NCBI GenBank assembly: GCA_020638795.1
Contig: JACKHW010000003.1
Location: 495,649 to 559,648, forward strand
Length of the DNA: 64,000 bases
Reading direction: 5' to 3'
Source: Planctomycetota bacterium
GTDB lineage: Bacteria > Planctomycetota > UBA1135 > GCA-002748355
This document shows, one piece after another, positions 17,396-27,085 of the stretch (position 1 is the first letter of the stretch; the number at the start of each line of letters is the position of its first letter). The position numbers and the translations under genes were made by a program. The notes under the pieces are model-generated. The model ran no database searches. It saw only the letters and a program-made list of their open reading frames with translations, and was not told the DNA's origin.

Positions 17396-18721
17396 ATGAA
17401 CGTCGAATTCCTGGATTCCGGTCCCAACCGCAAGACCATGAAGGTCGCAGTTCCGCCCGAGCGGATCCGCGACCACGTCGCCAAGGTCTTCCGTGCCGCC
17501 AATCAGCAGGTCCGGCTCAAGGGGTTCCGCCCCGGTAAGATCCCGCCGAAGGTGCTCCGCGAAAAGCTCGGGGACTCGATCCTCGCAGAGGCGAAGGAGT
17601 CGATCATCAACGAGACCTTCCAGGAGGCGATGAAGGGCCAAGAACTCGACATCGTCGGAACGCCTCGGCTCGAAGTCTCCACCGGTCCGCTCGACGAGAC
17701 CCAGCCGCTCGAGTATTCGGTCGACTTCGACCTCCGGCCGAAGGTCGAGGTCGGTGATGTCGCAGCCATCACGATCGAGAAGAAGCCGACTGCAGCTTCC
17801 GACGAGGATCTGCAGTCCAGTCTCGACCACTTGGCGCAACAGAAGCGCAAACTCGGTCCTGTCGACGATGTCGTCGGCGAGGGCGACTTCGTGAAGGTCA
17901 ACGTGACCTACAAGCACGACGGCAATGAGGTCGCACGCAAGGAGGGCCTGCAGCTCAACTCGGGCATCCCGATTCGCGGGACGGATGCCGAGGAGTTCAA
18001 GAACAAGCTACTCGAGCAGAAGAAGGGCGCGACCGTAGTCGTCCCAATCACCTATCCCGACAGCTTCGAGAAAGAAGAGGTGCGCGGCAAGTCGGGCGAC
18101 GTGGAGCTCGAGATCCTCGACGTGATCCGCTTCGCGGCGCCGCCGCTCGACGACGACTTCGCGAAGGGCTTCGAATTCGAGAGCATGGACGCCATGCGGA
18201 ACGAGCTGCGCGAGAAGATCTCGGAGCAGAAGGAGCGCATGGAGACGGCCCGGATCGAGGAGGAGATCCTCGAAAAGCTGTACGAGCAGAAGCCCTTCGA
18301 CCTGCCGCAGGGTCTCGTCGAAGCCGAGGCAGCGGCGCGCGCGAAGGCCTGGGCCGAGGACATGAAGAAGCAGAAGGTCGCCGAGGCCGAAGCAAAACGC
18401 GCGATCGAGGAAGCGAAGGGCGACCTCGAAAAGGCCGCGAGGACCGGCGTGCGCAACCTGTTCCTCGTCGAGGCGATCGCGATGAAGAACAAGCTCTTCG
18501 TCACCGAAACCGACATCGAGAACGATTTCAAGCGCATCGCCAGCGAGAACGACGCGAGTCTCGACGAGGTGCGCAAGTACGTCGAGGACAACAAGCTCCT
18601 GGGCGAAGTCCGCCTTCAGCTCGTCAACGGCAAGGTCCGGGAATACCTCAGAAAGACGGCGAAGATGGTCGATAGCAAGGACAGCGGTGCCGGCGAAAGC
18701 GGCGGTGCCACCGAAAGCTGA
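17396..18721 (+). CDS. tig: Trigger factor (441 aa)
   Basis: This is the ribosome-associated chaperone and peptidyl-prolyl isomerase that meets nascent chains. The ribosome-binding signature 'VRLKGFRPGKIPPKVLREK' is near residue 40. A PPIase-like middle domain lies at about 155-240 ('EGDFVKVNVTYKHDGNE', 'VPITYPDSFEKEEVRGK'). A long charged helical C-terminus follows, rich in Glu, Lys and Ala. The length fits the family. The usual tig-clpP-clpX order follows, which supports the call. The gap before clpP is 163 bp and contains a hairpin, so clpP may have its own expression control. Confidence 0.95.
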   Translation: MNVEFLDSGPNRKTMKVAVPPERIRDHVAKVFRAANQQVRLKGFRPGKIPPKVLREKLGDSILAEAKESIINETFQEAMKGQELDIVGTPRLEVSTGPLDETQPLEYSVDFDLRPKVEVGDVAAITIEKKPTAASDEDLQSSLDHLAQQKRKLGPVDDVVGEGDFVKVNVTYKHDGNEVARKEGLQLNSGIPIRGTDAEEFKNKLLEQKKGATVVVPITYPDSFEKEEVRGKSGDVELEILDVIRFAAPPLDDDFAKGFEFESMDAMRNELREKISEQKERMETARIEEEILEKLYEQKPFDLPQGLVEAEAAARAKAWAEDMKKQKVAEAEAKRAIEEAKGDLEKAARTGVRNLFLVEAIAMKNKLFVTETDIENDFKRIASENDASLDEVRKYVEDNKLLGEVRLQLVNGKVREYLRKTAKMVDSKDSGAGESGGATES

Positions 18722-18734
18722 CGCTCGACTCTGT

Positions 18735-18761
18735 GGCCTTGCAGCCCGGGCGGCCAAGGCC
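18735..18761 (+). terminator. Possible hairpin after tig
   Basis: GGCCTTG at 18735-18741 can pair with CAAGGCC at 18755-18761 around a GC-rich 13-base loop. There is no T-run. It could attenuate transcription between tig and clpP, but chance is not excluded at this GC content. Confidence 0.3.
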
Positions 18762-18884
18762 TATCGATGGCGCGACGCGGTCGCCGCTCGCGAAGGACTC
18801 GCCTGGCAACCCGTCGAAGATCTCACCGTTCGAGTTCTTCGACGAGCTGTCACGGCGATCGCAGTCTAAGGAACACACGAATCG

Positions 18885-19493
18885 ATGGAGCATCGCGCAA
18901 TGACTCAGGGTTACATCCCCATCCCCTACGTCATCGAGAAGACCGGGCGTGGCGAGCGCACGTACGACATCTACAGCCGCCTACTCGAGGATCGCATCGT
19001 CTTCATCGGGACCCCGATCGACGACACGGTGGCCAACGTCGTGATCGCGCAGCTCCTGTTCCTCCAGAAGGAGAACAAGAGCCAGGACATCAATCTCTAC
19101 ATCAACTCGCCAGGTGGCTCCGTGACGGCGGGGCTCGCGATCTACGACACGCTGCAGTTCGTGCAGTGTGACGTCGCGACGTACTGCATCGGTCAGGCGA
19201 GTTCGATGGGTGCGGTTCTCCTCGCGTCGGGGACGAAGGGCAAGCGTCACGCACTCCCCCACTCGCGCGTGATGATCCACCAACCGTGGGGCGGCGTGCA
19301 GGGCACGGCGCTCGACATCACGATCCAGACCGACGAGATCCTCGAGCTCAAACGAAGCCTCAACAACATCCTCGCCAAGCACACGGGCAAGAGCCCCGAG
19401 GACATCGAGAAGGATTCGGATCGCGATTACTTCCTATCGGCCATGGAAGCGAAGGAATACGGCCTCGTCGACGAAGTCATCAGCGCCGACTGA
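18885..19493 (+). CDS. clpP: ATP-dependent Clp protease proteolytic subunit ClpP (202 aa)
   Basis: The Ser-His-Asp triad is visible: S107 in 'GQASSMGAVLL', H132 in 'SRVMIHQPWGG' and D181 in 'SDRDYFLSAMEA'. The N-terminal loop 'YIPIPYVIEKTGRGERTYD' and 'INSPGGSVTAGLAIYDTL' are typical. ClpP forms the tetradecameric barrel that degrades proteins fed by ClpX, encoded just downstream. Two in-frame ATGs are possible (18885 and 18900). The first is listed; the second ('MTQGYIP') also gives a normal N-terminus. Confidence 0.97.
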   Translation: MEHRAMTQGYIPIPYVIEKTGRGERTYDIYSRLLEDRIVFIGTPIDDTVANVVIAQLLFLQKENKSQDINLYINSPGGSVTAGLAIYDTLQFVQCDVATYCIGQASSMGAVLLASGTKGKRHALPHSRVMIHQPWGGVQGTALDITIQTDEILELKRSLNNILAKHTGKSPEDIEKDSDRDYFLSAMEAKEYGLVDEVISAD

Positions 19494-19595
19494 TCGCCGG
19501 CCCCTGCCGTTGTCGGACCGGGGGTGCTTCCTCGGTGAATCCGGCTACGATGGAACGATTGCTTCCTGGCGAGAGCTGCGAGAGACGCTGTACGT

Positions 19596-20990
19596 ATGAC
19601 GAAGACCGGAAACCGTGGCAAAGGCGGCGAACGCTGCACCTTCTGTGAGAAGTCGCGGCACCACCTCGATCGTCCACTGATCGCAGGGCCGCCGGGGATC
19701 TTCATCTGCAGCGAGTGCGTCGAGATCTGCAACACGATCCTCAAGGAGGACGAACGACGGAAGCCGCGCGTCGCGGACGTCAGCCTCACGCCGCGGGACG
19801 ACATCCCGACACCGTCGGAGATCCGCGCGGCGCTCGACGAGTACGTGATCGGGCAGGATCAGGCCAAGAAGGTCCTGTCGGTCGCGGTCTACAGCCACTA
19901 CCGGCGGTTGCAGTCGCGTTCGAAGCCGGACAACGACATCGAACTCGAGAAGTCGAACATCCTGCTCGTCGGCCCGACGGGTTCGGGCAAGACGCTGCTC
20001 GCCAAGACGCTCGCGCGCATCCTGGACGTGCCGTTCGCCATTGCCGATGCAACGACGCTGACCGAAGCCGGCTACGTCGGCGAAGACGTCGAGAACATCC
20101 TCCTCAAACTGCTCCAAGCCGCCAACTTCGATCTCGAGCGCGCCCAACAAGGCATCGTCTACATCGACGAAGTCGACAAGATCGGCCGCACGACGCAAAA
20201 CGTCTCGATCACGCGCGACGTGTCGGGCGAAGGCGTGCAACAGGCGCTACTGAAGATCCTCGAAGGAACGGTCGCCAACGTTCCGCCGCAGGGTGGACGC
20301 AAGCACCCCGAACAGAGTTACATCCAGGTCAACACGGAGAACATCCTGTTCATCTGCGGGGGCACGTTCGTCGGAGTCGAAGATTCGATCGCGCGCAGGC
20401 TCGGGCGCAACGTCATCGGCTTCACCGAACGGGACGCGAGCCTCGAACGCGGCAAGGCCGCATCGGGTCTCGCTCTGAGCGAGCGCGACCGTCTGCTTCC
20501 GTTCGTCAACCAGAAGGACCTCGTGGGCTTCGGCTTGATCCCCGAATTCGTCGGACGACTTCCGGTGATCGCGACCCTGCGCTCGCTCACGCGCGACGAC
20601 CTCGTGCGCGTCATGACCGAGCCCAAGAACGCGGTCGTCCGGCAGTATCAAGAGTACTTCCGGCTCGAGAACGCCGAACTCGTGATCCCGCCGGACGCAC
20701 TCGACGCGATCGCGGCACGCGTGCTCGAACAGGAGACTGGCGTACGTGCGCTTCGATCGATTCTCGAGGACTGTCTGCTCGACGTTCGCTTCAAGCTGCC
20801 CTCGCTCACCGTCGATGGCCCCGTCGAGGTCCACGTGTCCGACGCCGTGATTCGCGGTGAGGCCGAACCCGACGTGCGCGTGATCCAGAAGCCCAAGGGA
20901 CGCAAGCCGCGACCGAAGGCGGACGACGACGTCGAAACCGAACAGGACAGCGGCGACGAAGACACCCCGAAGGGTCGCGAGAGCGCGTGA
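19596..20990 (+). CDS. clpX: ATP-dependent Clp protease ATP-binding subunit ClpX (464 aa)
   Basis: The N-terminal zinc-binding domain has two cysteine pairs ('CTFCEKSRHH' and 'CSECVEIC'). The AAA+ core shows Walker A 'GPTGSGKTLLAKTLAR', the ClpX-specific 'TEAGYVGEDVENILLKLL', Walker B 'GIVYIDEVDKI' and the ClpP-contacting loop region 'LIPEFVGRLPVIATL'. ClpX unfolds tagged proteins and threads them into ClpP. The acidic/basic C-terminal tail (after about residue 425) is longer than in E. coli ClpX. It follows clpP by 102 bp and overlaps rlmN by 4 bp (GTGA). Confidence 0.97.
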   Translation: MTKTGNRGKGGERCTFCEKSRHHLDRPLIAGPPGIFICSECVEICNTILKEDERRKPRVADVSLTPRDDIPTPSEIRAALDEYVIGQDQAKKVLSVAVYSHYRRLQSRSKPDNDIELEKSNILLVGPTGSGKTLLAKTLARILDVPFAIADATTLTEAGYVGEDVENILLKLLQAANFDLERAQQGIVYIDEVDKIGRTTQNVSITRDVSGEGVQQALLKILEGTVANVPPQGGRKHPEQSYIQVNTENILFICGGTFVGVEDSIARRLGRNVIGFTERDASLERGKAASGLALSERDRLLPFVNQKDLVGFGLIPEFVGRLPVIATLRSLTRDDLVRVMTEPKNAVVRQYQEYFRLENAELVIPPDALDAIAARVLEQETGVRALRSILEDCLLDVRFKLPSLTVDGPVEVHVSDAVIRGEAEPDVRVIQKPKGRKPRPKADDDVETEQDSGDEDTPKGRESA

Positions 20991-22060
20991 TTCGTCTCGC
21001 GCGAGACTTGACGCGCGACGACGTCCTTGCCATCGCGAACGACAAGGGTGCCAAGCCGTTCCAGGCGCGCGCCCTCGTCGAGGCCATCTTCGACAAGGGA
21101 CTGCGGAGCCTCGAGCGCGCGACGTTCCTGCCGAAAGACGTGCGTGCGGCGCTCGAGTCCGAACTCGCACTGGCCGCGAGTCGCATCGTGGATCGTTCGG
21201 TCAGCAGCGACGGCACGGTGAAGTTCCTGCACGAACTCTCGGACGGCGAAACCATCGAGAGCGTGCTGATTCCCGACGGCGATCGCACGACGCTGTGCGT
21301 CTCGAGTCAGGTCGGCTGTCCCGTGGCGTGCGTGTTCTGCGCCTCGGGGCTCGCGGGAGTACGCCGCAACCTGACGTCTGCGGAGATCGTCGATCAGTTC
21401 TTGTTCGCACGAGAACACCTCGAGGCCGAAGGACAACGCGATACCGACCAACGAGGGCGACGCCTCACCAACGTCGTCGTGATGGGCCTCGGTGAACCGA
21501 TGCTCAACCTCGACAACGTCGAGGCTGCGCTTCGCATGATCTCGCGCGACCTCGAGTTCTCTCCGCGACGCATCACGATCTCGACGTCCGGCTACCCGGA
21601 TCGTGTCGTGGCTCTCGCAGCGCGAGCGCTTCCTTGGAACCTCGCGATCTCGTTGCATGCTGCAGACTCGAGGTTGCGCAAGGACCTCGTCCCGACCGCG
21701 ACGAAGGAACCCCGTGAACTCGTCGCCGCCGCGCGCGCGTGGTTCGAATCGACGGGACGCGAGCCGACGTTCGAGATCGTGCTCTTACGTGGGCAGAACG
21801 ATCGACTCGCGGATGCGGATGCGTTGATCGCACTGCTCCGCGGCCAAGCGTGTACGGTGAACCTGCTGCCTTGGAATCCGGTCGCCGGCGTCGAACCATG
21901 GATCGCGACTCCGACCGACGAAGTCGTGCAGCGATTCGCCGAGCGCCTCGAAAGCGGCGGGATCAAGACGACGTGGCGCAGGCGACGTGGCGCGGATCGA
22001 GATGCCGCGTGCGGACAACTGCGTCTGCGACACGTCCATTCGCGTAGCGAATCGTACTGA
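20987..22060 (+). CDS. rlmN: 23S rRNA (adenine-2503-C2)-methyltransferase RlmN (357 aa)
   Basis: RlmN is a radical SAM enzyme that methylates C2 of A2503 in 23S rRNA and of A37 in some tRNAs. The cluster motif 'CPVACVFCASG' (CxxxCxxC), 'VVMGLGEPMLNLDNV', 'ISTSGYPDRV' and 'LPWNPVAGVEPW' are present. The second mechanistic cysteine lies in 'DAACGQLRLR' near the C-terminus. The start is GTG at 20987, overlapping the clpX stop (GTGA), which implies translational coupling. The length is standard. Confidence 0.95.
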   Translation: MIRLARDLTRDDVLAIANDKGAKPFQARALVEAIFDKGLRSLERATFLPKDVRAALESELALAASRIVDRSVSSDGTVKFLHELSDGETIESVLIPDGDRTTLCVSSQVGCPVACVFCASGLAGVRRNLTSAEIVDQFLFAREHLEAEGQRDTDQRGRRLTNVVVMGLGEPMLNLDNVEAALRMISRDLEFSPRRITISTSGYPDRVVALAARALPWNLAISLHAADSRLRKDLVPTATKEPRELVAAARAWFESTGREPTFEIVLLRGQNDRLADADALIALLRGQACTVNLLPWNPVAGVEPWIATPTDEVVQRFAERLESGGIKTTWRRRRGADRDAACGQLRLRHVHSRSESY

Positions 22061-22150
22061 ACGAGCATCGCCTTCGACGAAGGTTGATCCTCCGTTTGCG
22101 GCAACCTGACGCAGACGTGCGGACACGGCACGCTACACTCCGCCGGACAC

Positions 22151-22579
22151 ATGGCCGTCTCCAAATCATTCCGCCGCTTCGGACTCGTCCTGCTGCTCGT
22201 GGTGATCGGCATTCAGTTCGTGCCGACCGATCGAAGCAACCCGCCCGTGACGCGGGACGTGGACGCGAACGCCGAAGTCGAAGCCATTCTGCGACGCGCG
22301 TGCTACGACTGTCACTCCAATCAGGTGCGATGGCCGTGGTATTCCTACGTCGCCCCGGTCTCGTGGTGGGTCGCCCACGACGTCGAGGAAGGCCGTTCGC
22401 ACCTCAACTTCTCGACGTGGGATCGCTACGACGAAGACCGCCTGCAACGACTCAAGAACGAGATCATGGACGAGGTCCGCGAAGGTCACATGCCGCCGCG
22501 CAACTACGTGTGGATGCACGGCGAAGCGGACCTCTCGGAGGACGACATCCGCGCGATCGTCGCATGGGCGAAGTCCTGA
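22151..22579 (+). CDS. Exported haem-binding-domain protein (142 aa)
   Basis: An N-terminal hydrophobic segment ('FGLVLLLVVIGIQFVP') serves as signal or anchor. It is followed by a c-type haem motif 'CYDCHSNQ' and the family pattern 'WPWYSYVAPVSWWVAHDV'. Near the end, 'EGHMPPRNYVWMH' supplies a probable axial Met. This fits the small haem-binding domain family (Haem_bd) of periplasmic proteins; its electron partner is unknown. It lies 90 bp after rlmN on the same strand and converges with the subtilase gene. Confidence 0.88.
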   Translation: MAVSKSFRRFGLVLLLVVIGIQFVPTDRSNPPVTRDVDANAEVEAILRRACYDCHSNQVRWPWYSYVAPVSWWVAHDVEEGRSHLNFSTWDRYDEDRLQRLKNEIMDEVREGHMPPRNYVWMHGEADLSEDDIRAIVAWAKS

Positions 22580-22614
22580 CGCGACGCTTCACGCGACACC
22601 GTTGACCGACTTGA

Positions 22615-24822
22615 TCAGCGAGGATCGCCGCCGACGCGGATCCGCATCGCGTTGGACGTCAGGAGACCGAGTTGGTTCGTCATGGGCGCGACGGACAATG
22701 CTTGGTGGCCGAACGTGCTGTGCAACAACGCGTTCGTCGGTGGAATCGCGATACGGAGCGTCGCTTCTCCACGTGCATCGGTCACGCCCCCCGCGACGAC
22801 GATGTCCGGACTCACGTAGAGCGTGCATCCATTGGCGCCGATGGCCGCGAGCGGCCAAGGCAGCGTGATCGCACCGAAGGACTGGAACGATGCGCCGAGC
22901 GTCAGCGCGAACGGCGTACCGGCGCGCGAACCTTGCACCATGCAGCGATAGGTCGTTCCGATCTCGGGCGGCGTGAACCCGGCGAGCACCGGGATCTCGG
23001 TCGCCGAGAAACCGCAGGCTTGTCCGACGCTCGTCGCCGTACCTTCCGCGAAGAACGGCAGCGCTTCGGCGGCTACGAGCCCGAACGGAACACTCGTGCG
23101 ACCGAGCACGAAGGACACGCCGGAAACCGTGATCTGGACGACTTCGTTGGCACTCGCGCGGAAGCGCACGAGTTCGTGCACGATGCGGGTGTGGTTGCCA
23201 CGTCCGAGAAGGACGCGACCGTTGGCAGCCGAGGACCGCACTTCGACGTCGAGATTGCAGCGTTCGTCGAACGCTACGTTCAGTCGATCCCACGCGATCG
23301 CGACCGCGTAATCCCGCCCTGCGACGACCGGCAGACCGTACGTGACGTTGGCTCGAGTCGTCGTGACCGTGCCGTTCTGCTTGAGCACCGTGCCCACACC
23401 ACGCGCGATGTCGAGGAGTCGGTCATCACGGAGGAAGCCGAACCCGTAGAGGTTCTCACTGGCACCGAGTAGGTAGCGGTTCTTGCCGGCGACGTCCTCC
23501 GAACTCGCGAAGATCGCGGCCCGCGTCACGAGTGCGTCGGCCGTGGTGTCCACGGATCGGAACAGGACCGCGGCTCCGGCCACTTGCGGCGCAGCGAAGC
23601 TGGTGCCACTGCCGATCCGATCGACGCCCTCGATGTCCTTGACCGGAAGGACGAGACTGTCCCCGCACGCGACGAGATTGGGGTACTGGTCACCGCCGGG
23701 AAGCGGTCCGCGTGTCGATGTCGTCGTCACGTCGCGCCCCGCTTGCGATGGTGTTCGCGAGCGAACCGCGCCGACCGCAATTCGATTCGTGGAGCCGTGC
23801 GCGAAGTGGTTGTTGTTCCCGCCGTTGCCACCCGAAACGACGACGACCATGTCCCCGATCCGCGCGGCGAGGTCGATCGCCTGCTCCTCGGTCCAGTAGG
23901 AGATGTTCGTCCCTTCGTAGCTGAGGTTGATGACGCGAATGTTGTACTGCACCGAGTCGGCCACCGCGCCCTGGAACGCCTTGACCATCGTCGTCAGCAG
24001 CGCGAATCCACCGCTCATGTCGGACATCGAATACCCGACGATGCCCGCGAGCGGAGCGTGCCCCGCATCGCTACCCGTGCTGGCCCACGTCTCGCCCGCC
24101 GCGACGGCGGCCACCGCCGTCCCGTGGTCGATCGTGTCGTCGGGCGGCAATGCGCCGACTTGTCGCATCGCGAGCAGACGCGATCCTTGCAGTCCGCCAC
24201 CACTGCGGTTGTTGGGATCCCCGTTGACGTAGAACGTGCGGTGCGGACGCAGTCGACCGGGGGCCGTGATGTCGAGGCCGGAGTCGAGGATCGCGACCGA
24301 GACGCCCTTGCCCTTGAAGCCGGCCATCTGCAGCGCATCGACGGCGTGATTGTCCGCATTGGTCGACGTCTTGATGGACGGACGGCGGAATCCGTCCGGG
24401 ATCACGCGCAGGACGTTCGGCAGTCGCCGCAACGCTTCGAGGCTTCGCGCATCCGGAACGTCGACCGAGCACGCATTGACGAGCCAGAACTGCTCGATCA
24501 TCTTGCCCCCCGCCGCGCGCAGCTGATCGGCAAACGGTGCTTGGTCTCGAGCGACTCGATGCTCGAGGTCGCGCACGAGCGCCTCGACATCCTCTGCTGA
24601 CCGGCGACGAATCGCGGCCGCGAGGGGTTCGAGGTCGAACGAACGCTCCGCGAACTCGACGAGAACCCGTGCCGGAAACGTCGCGGGTTCGAAGATCGCC
24701 GCCTCGACGGAAGGGCGCTCCGCGGACGCGAGAGGGGTGGATGCAGCGGAGTTCTGCGCGAGGGTGGTCGCGCAGAACCCGTGCAAGATGGAGACGAAGG
24801 TCAAAAAGCGGGTTCCGCTCAT
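22615..24822 (-). CDS. Exported subtilisin-like serine protease, S8 family (735 aa)
   Basis: A signal peptide ('FLTFVSILHGFCATTLAQ') precedes a pro-region. The catalytic triad is D180 ('VAILDSGLD'), H233 ('IDHGTAVAAVAAGE') and S408 ('GSGTSFAAPQVAGAA'), with the oxyanion Asn in 'VVSGGNGGNNNH'. A beta-rich domain follows. The C-terminal 130 residues or so form a module beginning 'GQACGFSATEIPVL' and ending near 'LLTSNAMRIRVGG', which recurs in other exported proteins of this window. The ATG at 24822 puts the signal peptide at the N-terminus. It is divergent from metG, with 166 bp between them. Confidence 0.92.
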   Translation of the reverse strand: MSGTRFLTFVSILHGFCATTLAQNSAASTPLASAERPSVEAAIFEPATFPARVLVEFAERSFDLEPLAAAIRRRSAEDVEALVRDLEHRVARDQAPFADQLRAAGGKMIEQFWLVNACSVDVPDARSLEALRRLPNVLRVIPDGFRRPSIKTSTNADNHAVDALQMAGFKGKGVSVAILDSGLDITAPGRLRPHRTFYVNGDPNNRSGGGLQGSRLLAMRQVGALPPDDTIDHGTAVAAVAAGETWASTGSDAGHAPLAGIVGYSMSDMSGGFALLTTMVKAFQGAVADSVQYNIRVINLSYEGTNISYWTEEQAIDLAARIGDMVVVVSGGNGGNNNHFAHGSTNRIAVGAVRSRTPSQAGRDVTTTSTRGPLPGGDQYPNLVACGDSLVLPVKDIEGVDRIGSGTSFAAPQVAGAAVLFRSVDTTADALVTRAAIFASSEDVAGKNRYLLGASENLYGFGFLRDDRLLDIARGVGTVLKQNGTVTTTRANVTYGLPVVAGRDYAVAIAWDRLNVAFDERCNLDVEVRSSAANGRVLLGRGNHTRIVHELVRFRASANEVVQITVSGVSFVLGRTSVPFGLVAAEALPFFAEGTATSVGQACGFSATEIPVLAGFTPPEIGTTYRCMVQGSRAGTPFALTLGASFQSFGAITLPWPLAAIGANGCTLYVSPDIVVAGGVTDARGEATLRIAIPPTNALLHSTFGHQALSVAPMTNQLGLLTSNAMRIRVGGDPR

Positions 24823-24988
24823 GTCGGCTTTCTCGATTCTCCCGGGGGACGACGCACCTTTTGGGACGTCGCCGCGAGAGAACAACGTGGCGGCCGGCAG
24901 ACCGATTCAGGGCAACGAGACGAGTAGCCCCGAACCGCACAGGCGTAACGGGAGTTCCCGGGCTCATCGAGTTATTCTCGGAGTCCGA

Positions 24989-27085
24989 ATGACCACGCCG
25001 CGCTTCCTCGTCACTTCCGCTCTACCGTATGCGAACGGCCCCTTGCATCTCGGCCATGCCGCGGGCGCCTACCTGCCGGCCGACATTTTCTGCCGCTTCG
25101 AACGCCTCCGTGGCAACGACGTCCTGTTCATCTGCGGCAGCGACGAGCACGGCGTCGCGATCCTCATGCGAGCGCGGAAAGAAGGTGTCTCGCCCCAGGA
25201 CATCGTCGATCGGTATCACGAGCGGATTCGGAGCGCCTTCGAGCGCTTCGGAATGAGCTTCGACTGGTACGGCCGCACCTCCAGCACCATCCACCGCGAG
25301 ACGAGCGCGCGTTTCTTCGAGACTCTCGCGGACAAGGGCAGTTTCGTACTGCGCTCCGAAGAGCAGCTCTACGACCCCGAAGCCGGGCTCTTCCTCGCCG
25401 ATCGCTTCGTCGTCGGCACGTGCCCGAAGTGTGCAAATCCCAATGCGTATGGCGACCAGTGTGAATCCTGCGGCACCTCGCTGAGCCCGAGCGAACTCAT
25501 CGATCCGAAGAGCACGCTGACCGAGGCGACTCCCGTACTCGAGGAGACGACGCACTGGTACCTGCCACTCGGCGCACATCAAGAAGAGTTGGCCAAGTGG
25601 ATCGACAGCCGCACGAACTGGAAGCCGACGGTCCTCGGCCAGATCAAGAGCTGGATGTCCGACGGACTCGCCGATCGTGCGATGACACGCGATCTCCCTT
25701 GGGGCGTCCCCGTGCCGGCCAACGTCGCCGCGCGGGCTGGCGTCGATGCTACCGGCAAGGTCCTCTACGTGTGGTTCGATGCACCGATCGGCTACGTGTC
25801 CGCGACGCGCGAATGGGCCGAGCAACGCGGGGATCCGGACGCTTGGAAGGACTGGTGGCAGAACGACGAGACTCGACTCGTTCACTTCATCGGCAAGGAC
25901 AACATCGTCTTCCACTGCCTGATTTTTCCACTCATGCTGAAACTCCACGGCGACTTCGTCTTGCCGTGCGACGTACCAGCGAACGAGTTCCTCAACCTCG
26001 AGGGCCAGAAGCTGTCGACGAGTCGCAACTGGGCCGTGTGGCTCGACGAGGCACTCGACGCGTTCCCCGCGGACTACTTGCGCTATGCGCTCTGTGCGAT
26101 CATGCCCGAGACCAAGGACTCGGACTTCGCGTGGCGTGATTTCGGGAACCGCATCAACAACGAACTTGCCGATACGCTCGGCAATCTCGTGCATCGCTGC
26201 GTGACGTTCGGCGTACGTACGTTCGATGGCGTCGTGCCAGAACTCACGTCCCCCTCCGACGTCGACCTCGAAGCACTCGACCTGCTCGCGCACACGACCC
26301 GCGCAGTCGCGGAGAAGATCGAGTCGTACAAGTTTCGCGAAGCGTTGACCGAGGCGATGAATCTCGCACGTCACGGCAACAAGTACTTCAACGATGGCGA
26401 GCCCTGGAAGACCAAGAAGTCGGACAAGGAGCGCTGCGCCAACACGATCCACGTTTCGCTCCAGATCGTCGCGTCGCTATCGGTGATCCTCGAACCCTTC
26501 CTGCCGTTCACGTGCGGGCGATTGCGTTCGATGCTCGGCATCGGTCCGTTGCGTTCTGCTGGCGTGCCCGAGGGTATCGGCTGGAACGATGCGGCCAGGC
26601 CGTTACTGCAACCGGGCTCGCCGATCACCGAGGGCGAACCGCTCGTTCCCAAGATCGAGGACGCCGCCATCGAAGAGCAGCTCACCAAACTCGAATCCGC
26701 GAGCCGAGCTGCTCGGTCCGCGAACGATCCGGCATCCGAGTCGCTCCCTTACGCGCCTCTGGCGCCGGAGATCACATTCGACGATTTCGCCAAGATCGAC
26801 CTTCGAGTCGGCCGCGTCATCGCCGCCGAGAAGATGAAGAAGTCCAAGAAGCTGCTCCGCTGCGACGTCGACCTCGGCTTCGAGACTCGCCAAATCCTCG
26901 CTGGAGTTGCAGAACACCTGAGCCCGGAGGACCTGATCGGGAAGACGGTGCTCGTCGTCGCCAATCTCGCTCCACGGCCGATGATGGGTACCGAGAGCCA
27001 GGGCATGTTGCTGATGGCCGAGGGTCGTCGCGGTGACCTCGCACCGACCACTGCGGACCAAGAGCCGGGAGCCCCCGTTCGATGA
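24989..27085 (+). CDS. metG: Methionyl-tRNA synthetase with C-terminal tRNA-binding domain (698 aa)
   Basis: This class I synthetase charges tRNA-Met. Signature 1 is 'ANGPLHLGHAAGAYLPAD', the KMSKS loop appears as 'EGQKLSTSRNW', and a zinc knuckle is present ('CPKCANPNAYGDQCESC'). The helical anticodon-binding domain follows. The last 110 residues or so are an EMAP-II/Trbp111-like OB fold ('FAKIDLRVGRVIAAEKM', 'MGTESQGMLLMAEG') used for dimerisation and tRNA binding. The ATG at 24989 gives the normal start 'MTTPRFLVTSALPYANG'. It heads a four-gene chain with 4-bp overlaps. Confidence 0.97.
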   Translation: MTTPRFLVTSALPYANGPLHLGHAAGAYLPADIFCRFERLRGNDVLFICGSDEHGVAILMRARKEGVSPQDIVDRYHERIRSAFERFGMSFDWYGRTSSTIHRETSARFFETLADKGSFVLRSEEQLYDPEAGLFLADRFVVGTCPKCANPNAYGDQCESCGTSLSPSELIDPKSTLTEATPVLEETTHWYLPLGAHQEELAKWIDSRTNWKPTVLGQIKSWMSDGLADRAMTRDLPWGVPVPANVAARAGVDATGKVLYVWFDAPIGYVSATREWAEQRGDPDAWKDWWQNDETRLVHFIGKDNIVFHCLIFPLMLKLHGDFVLPCDVPANEFLNLEGQKLSTSRNWAVWLDEALDAFPADYLRYALCAIMPETKDSDFAWRDFGNRINNELADTLGNLVHRCVTFGVRTFDGVVPELTSPSDVDLEALDLLAHTTRAVAEKIESYKFREALTEAMNLARHGNKYFNDGEPWKTKKSDKERCANTIHVSLQIVASLSVILEPFLPFTCGRLRSMLGIGPLRSAGVPEGIGWNDAARPLLQPGSPITEGEPLVPKIEDAAIEEQLTKLESASRAARSANDPASESLPYAPLAPEITFDDFAKIDLRVGRVIAAEKMKKSKKLLRCDVDLGFETRQILAGVAEHLSPEDLIGKTVLVVANLAPRPMMGTESQGMLLMAEGRRGDLAPTTADQEPGAPVR

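Noticed and set aside
18687..18869. Small plus-strand frame between tig and clpP
   Set aside because: It overlaps the end of tig in another frame, has no ribosome site and no recognisable motif.
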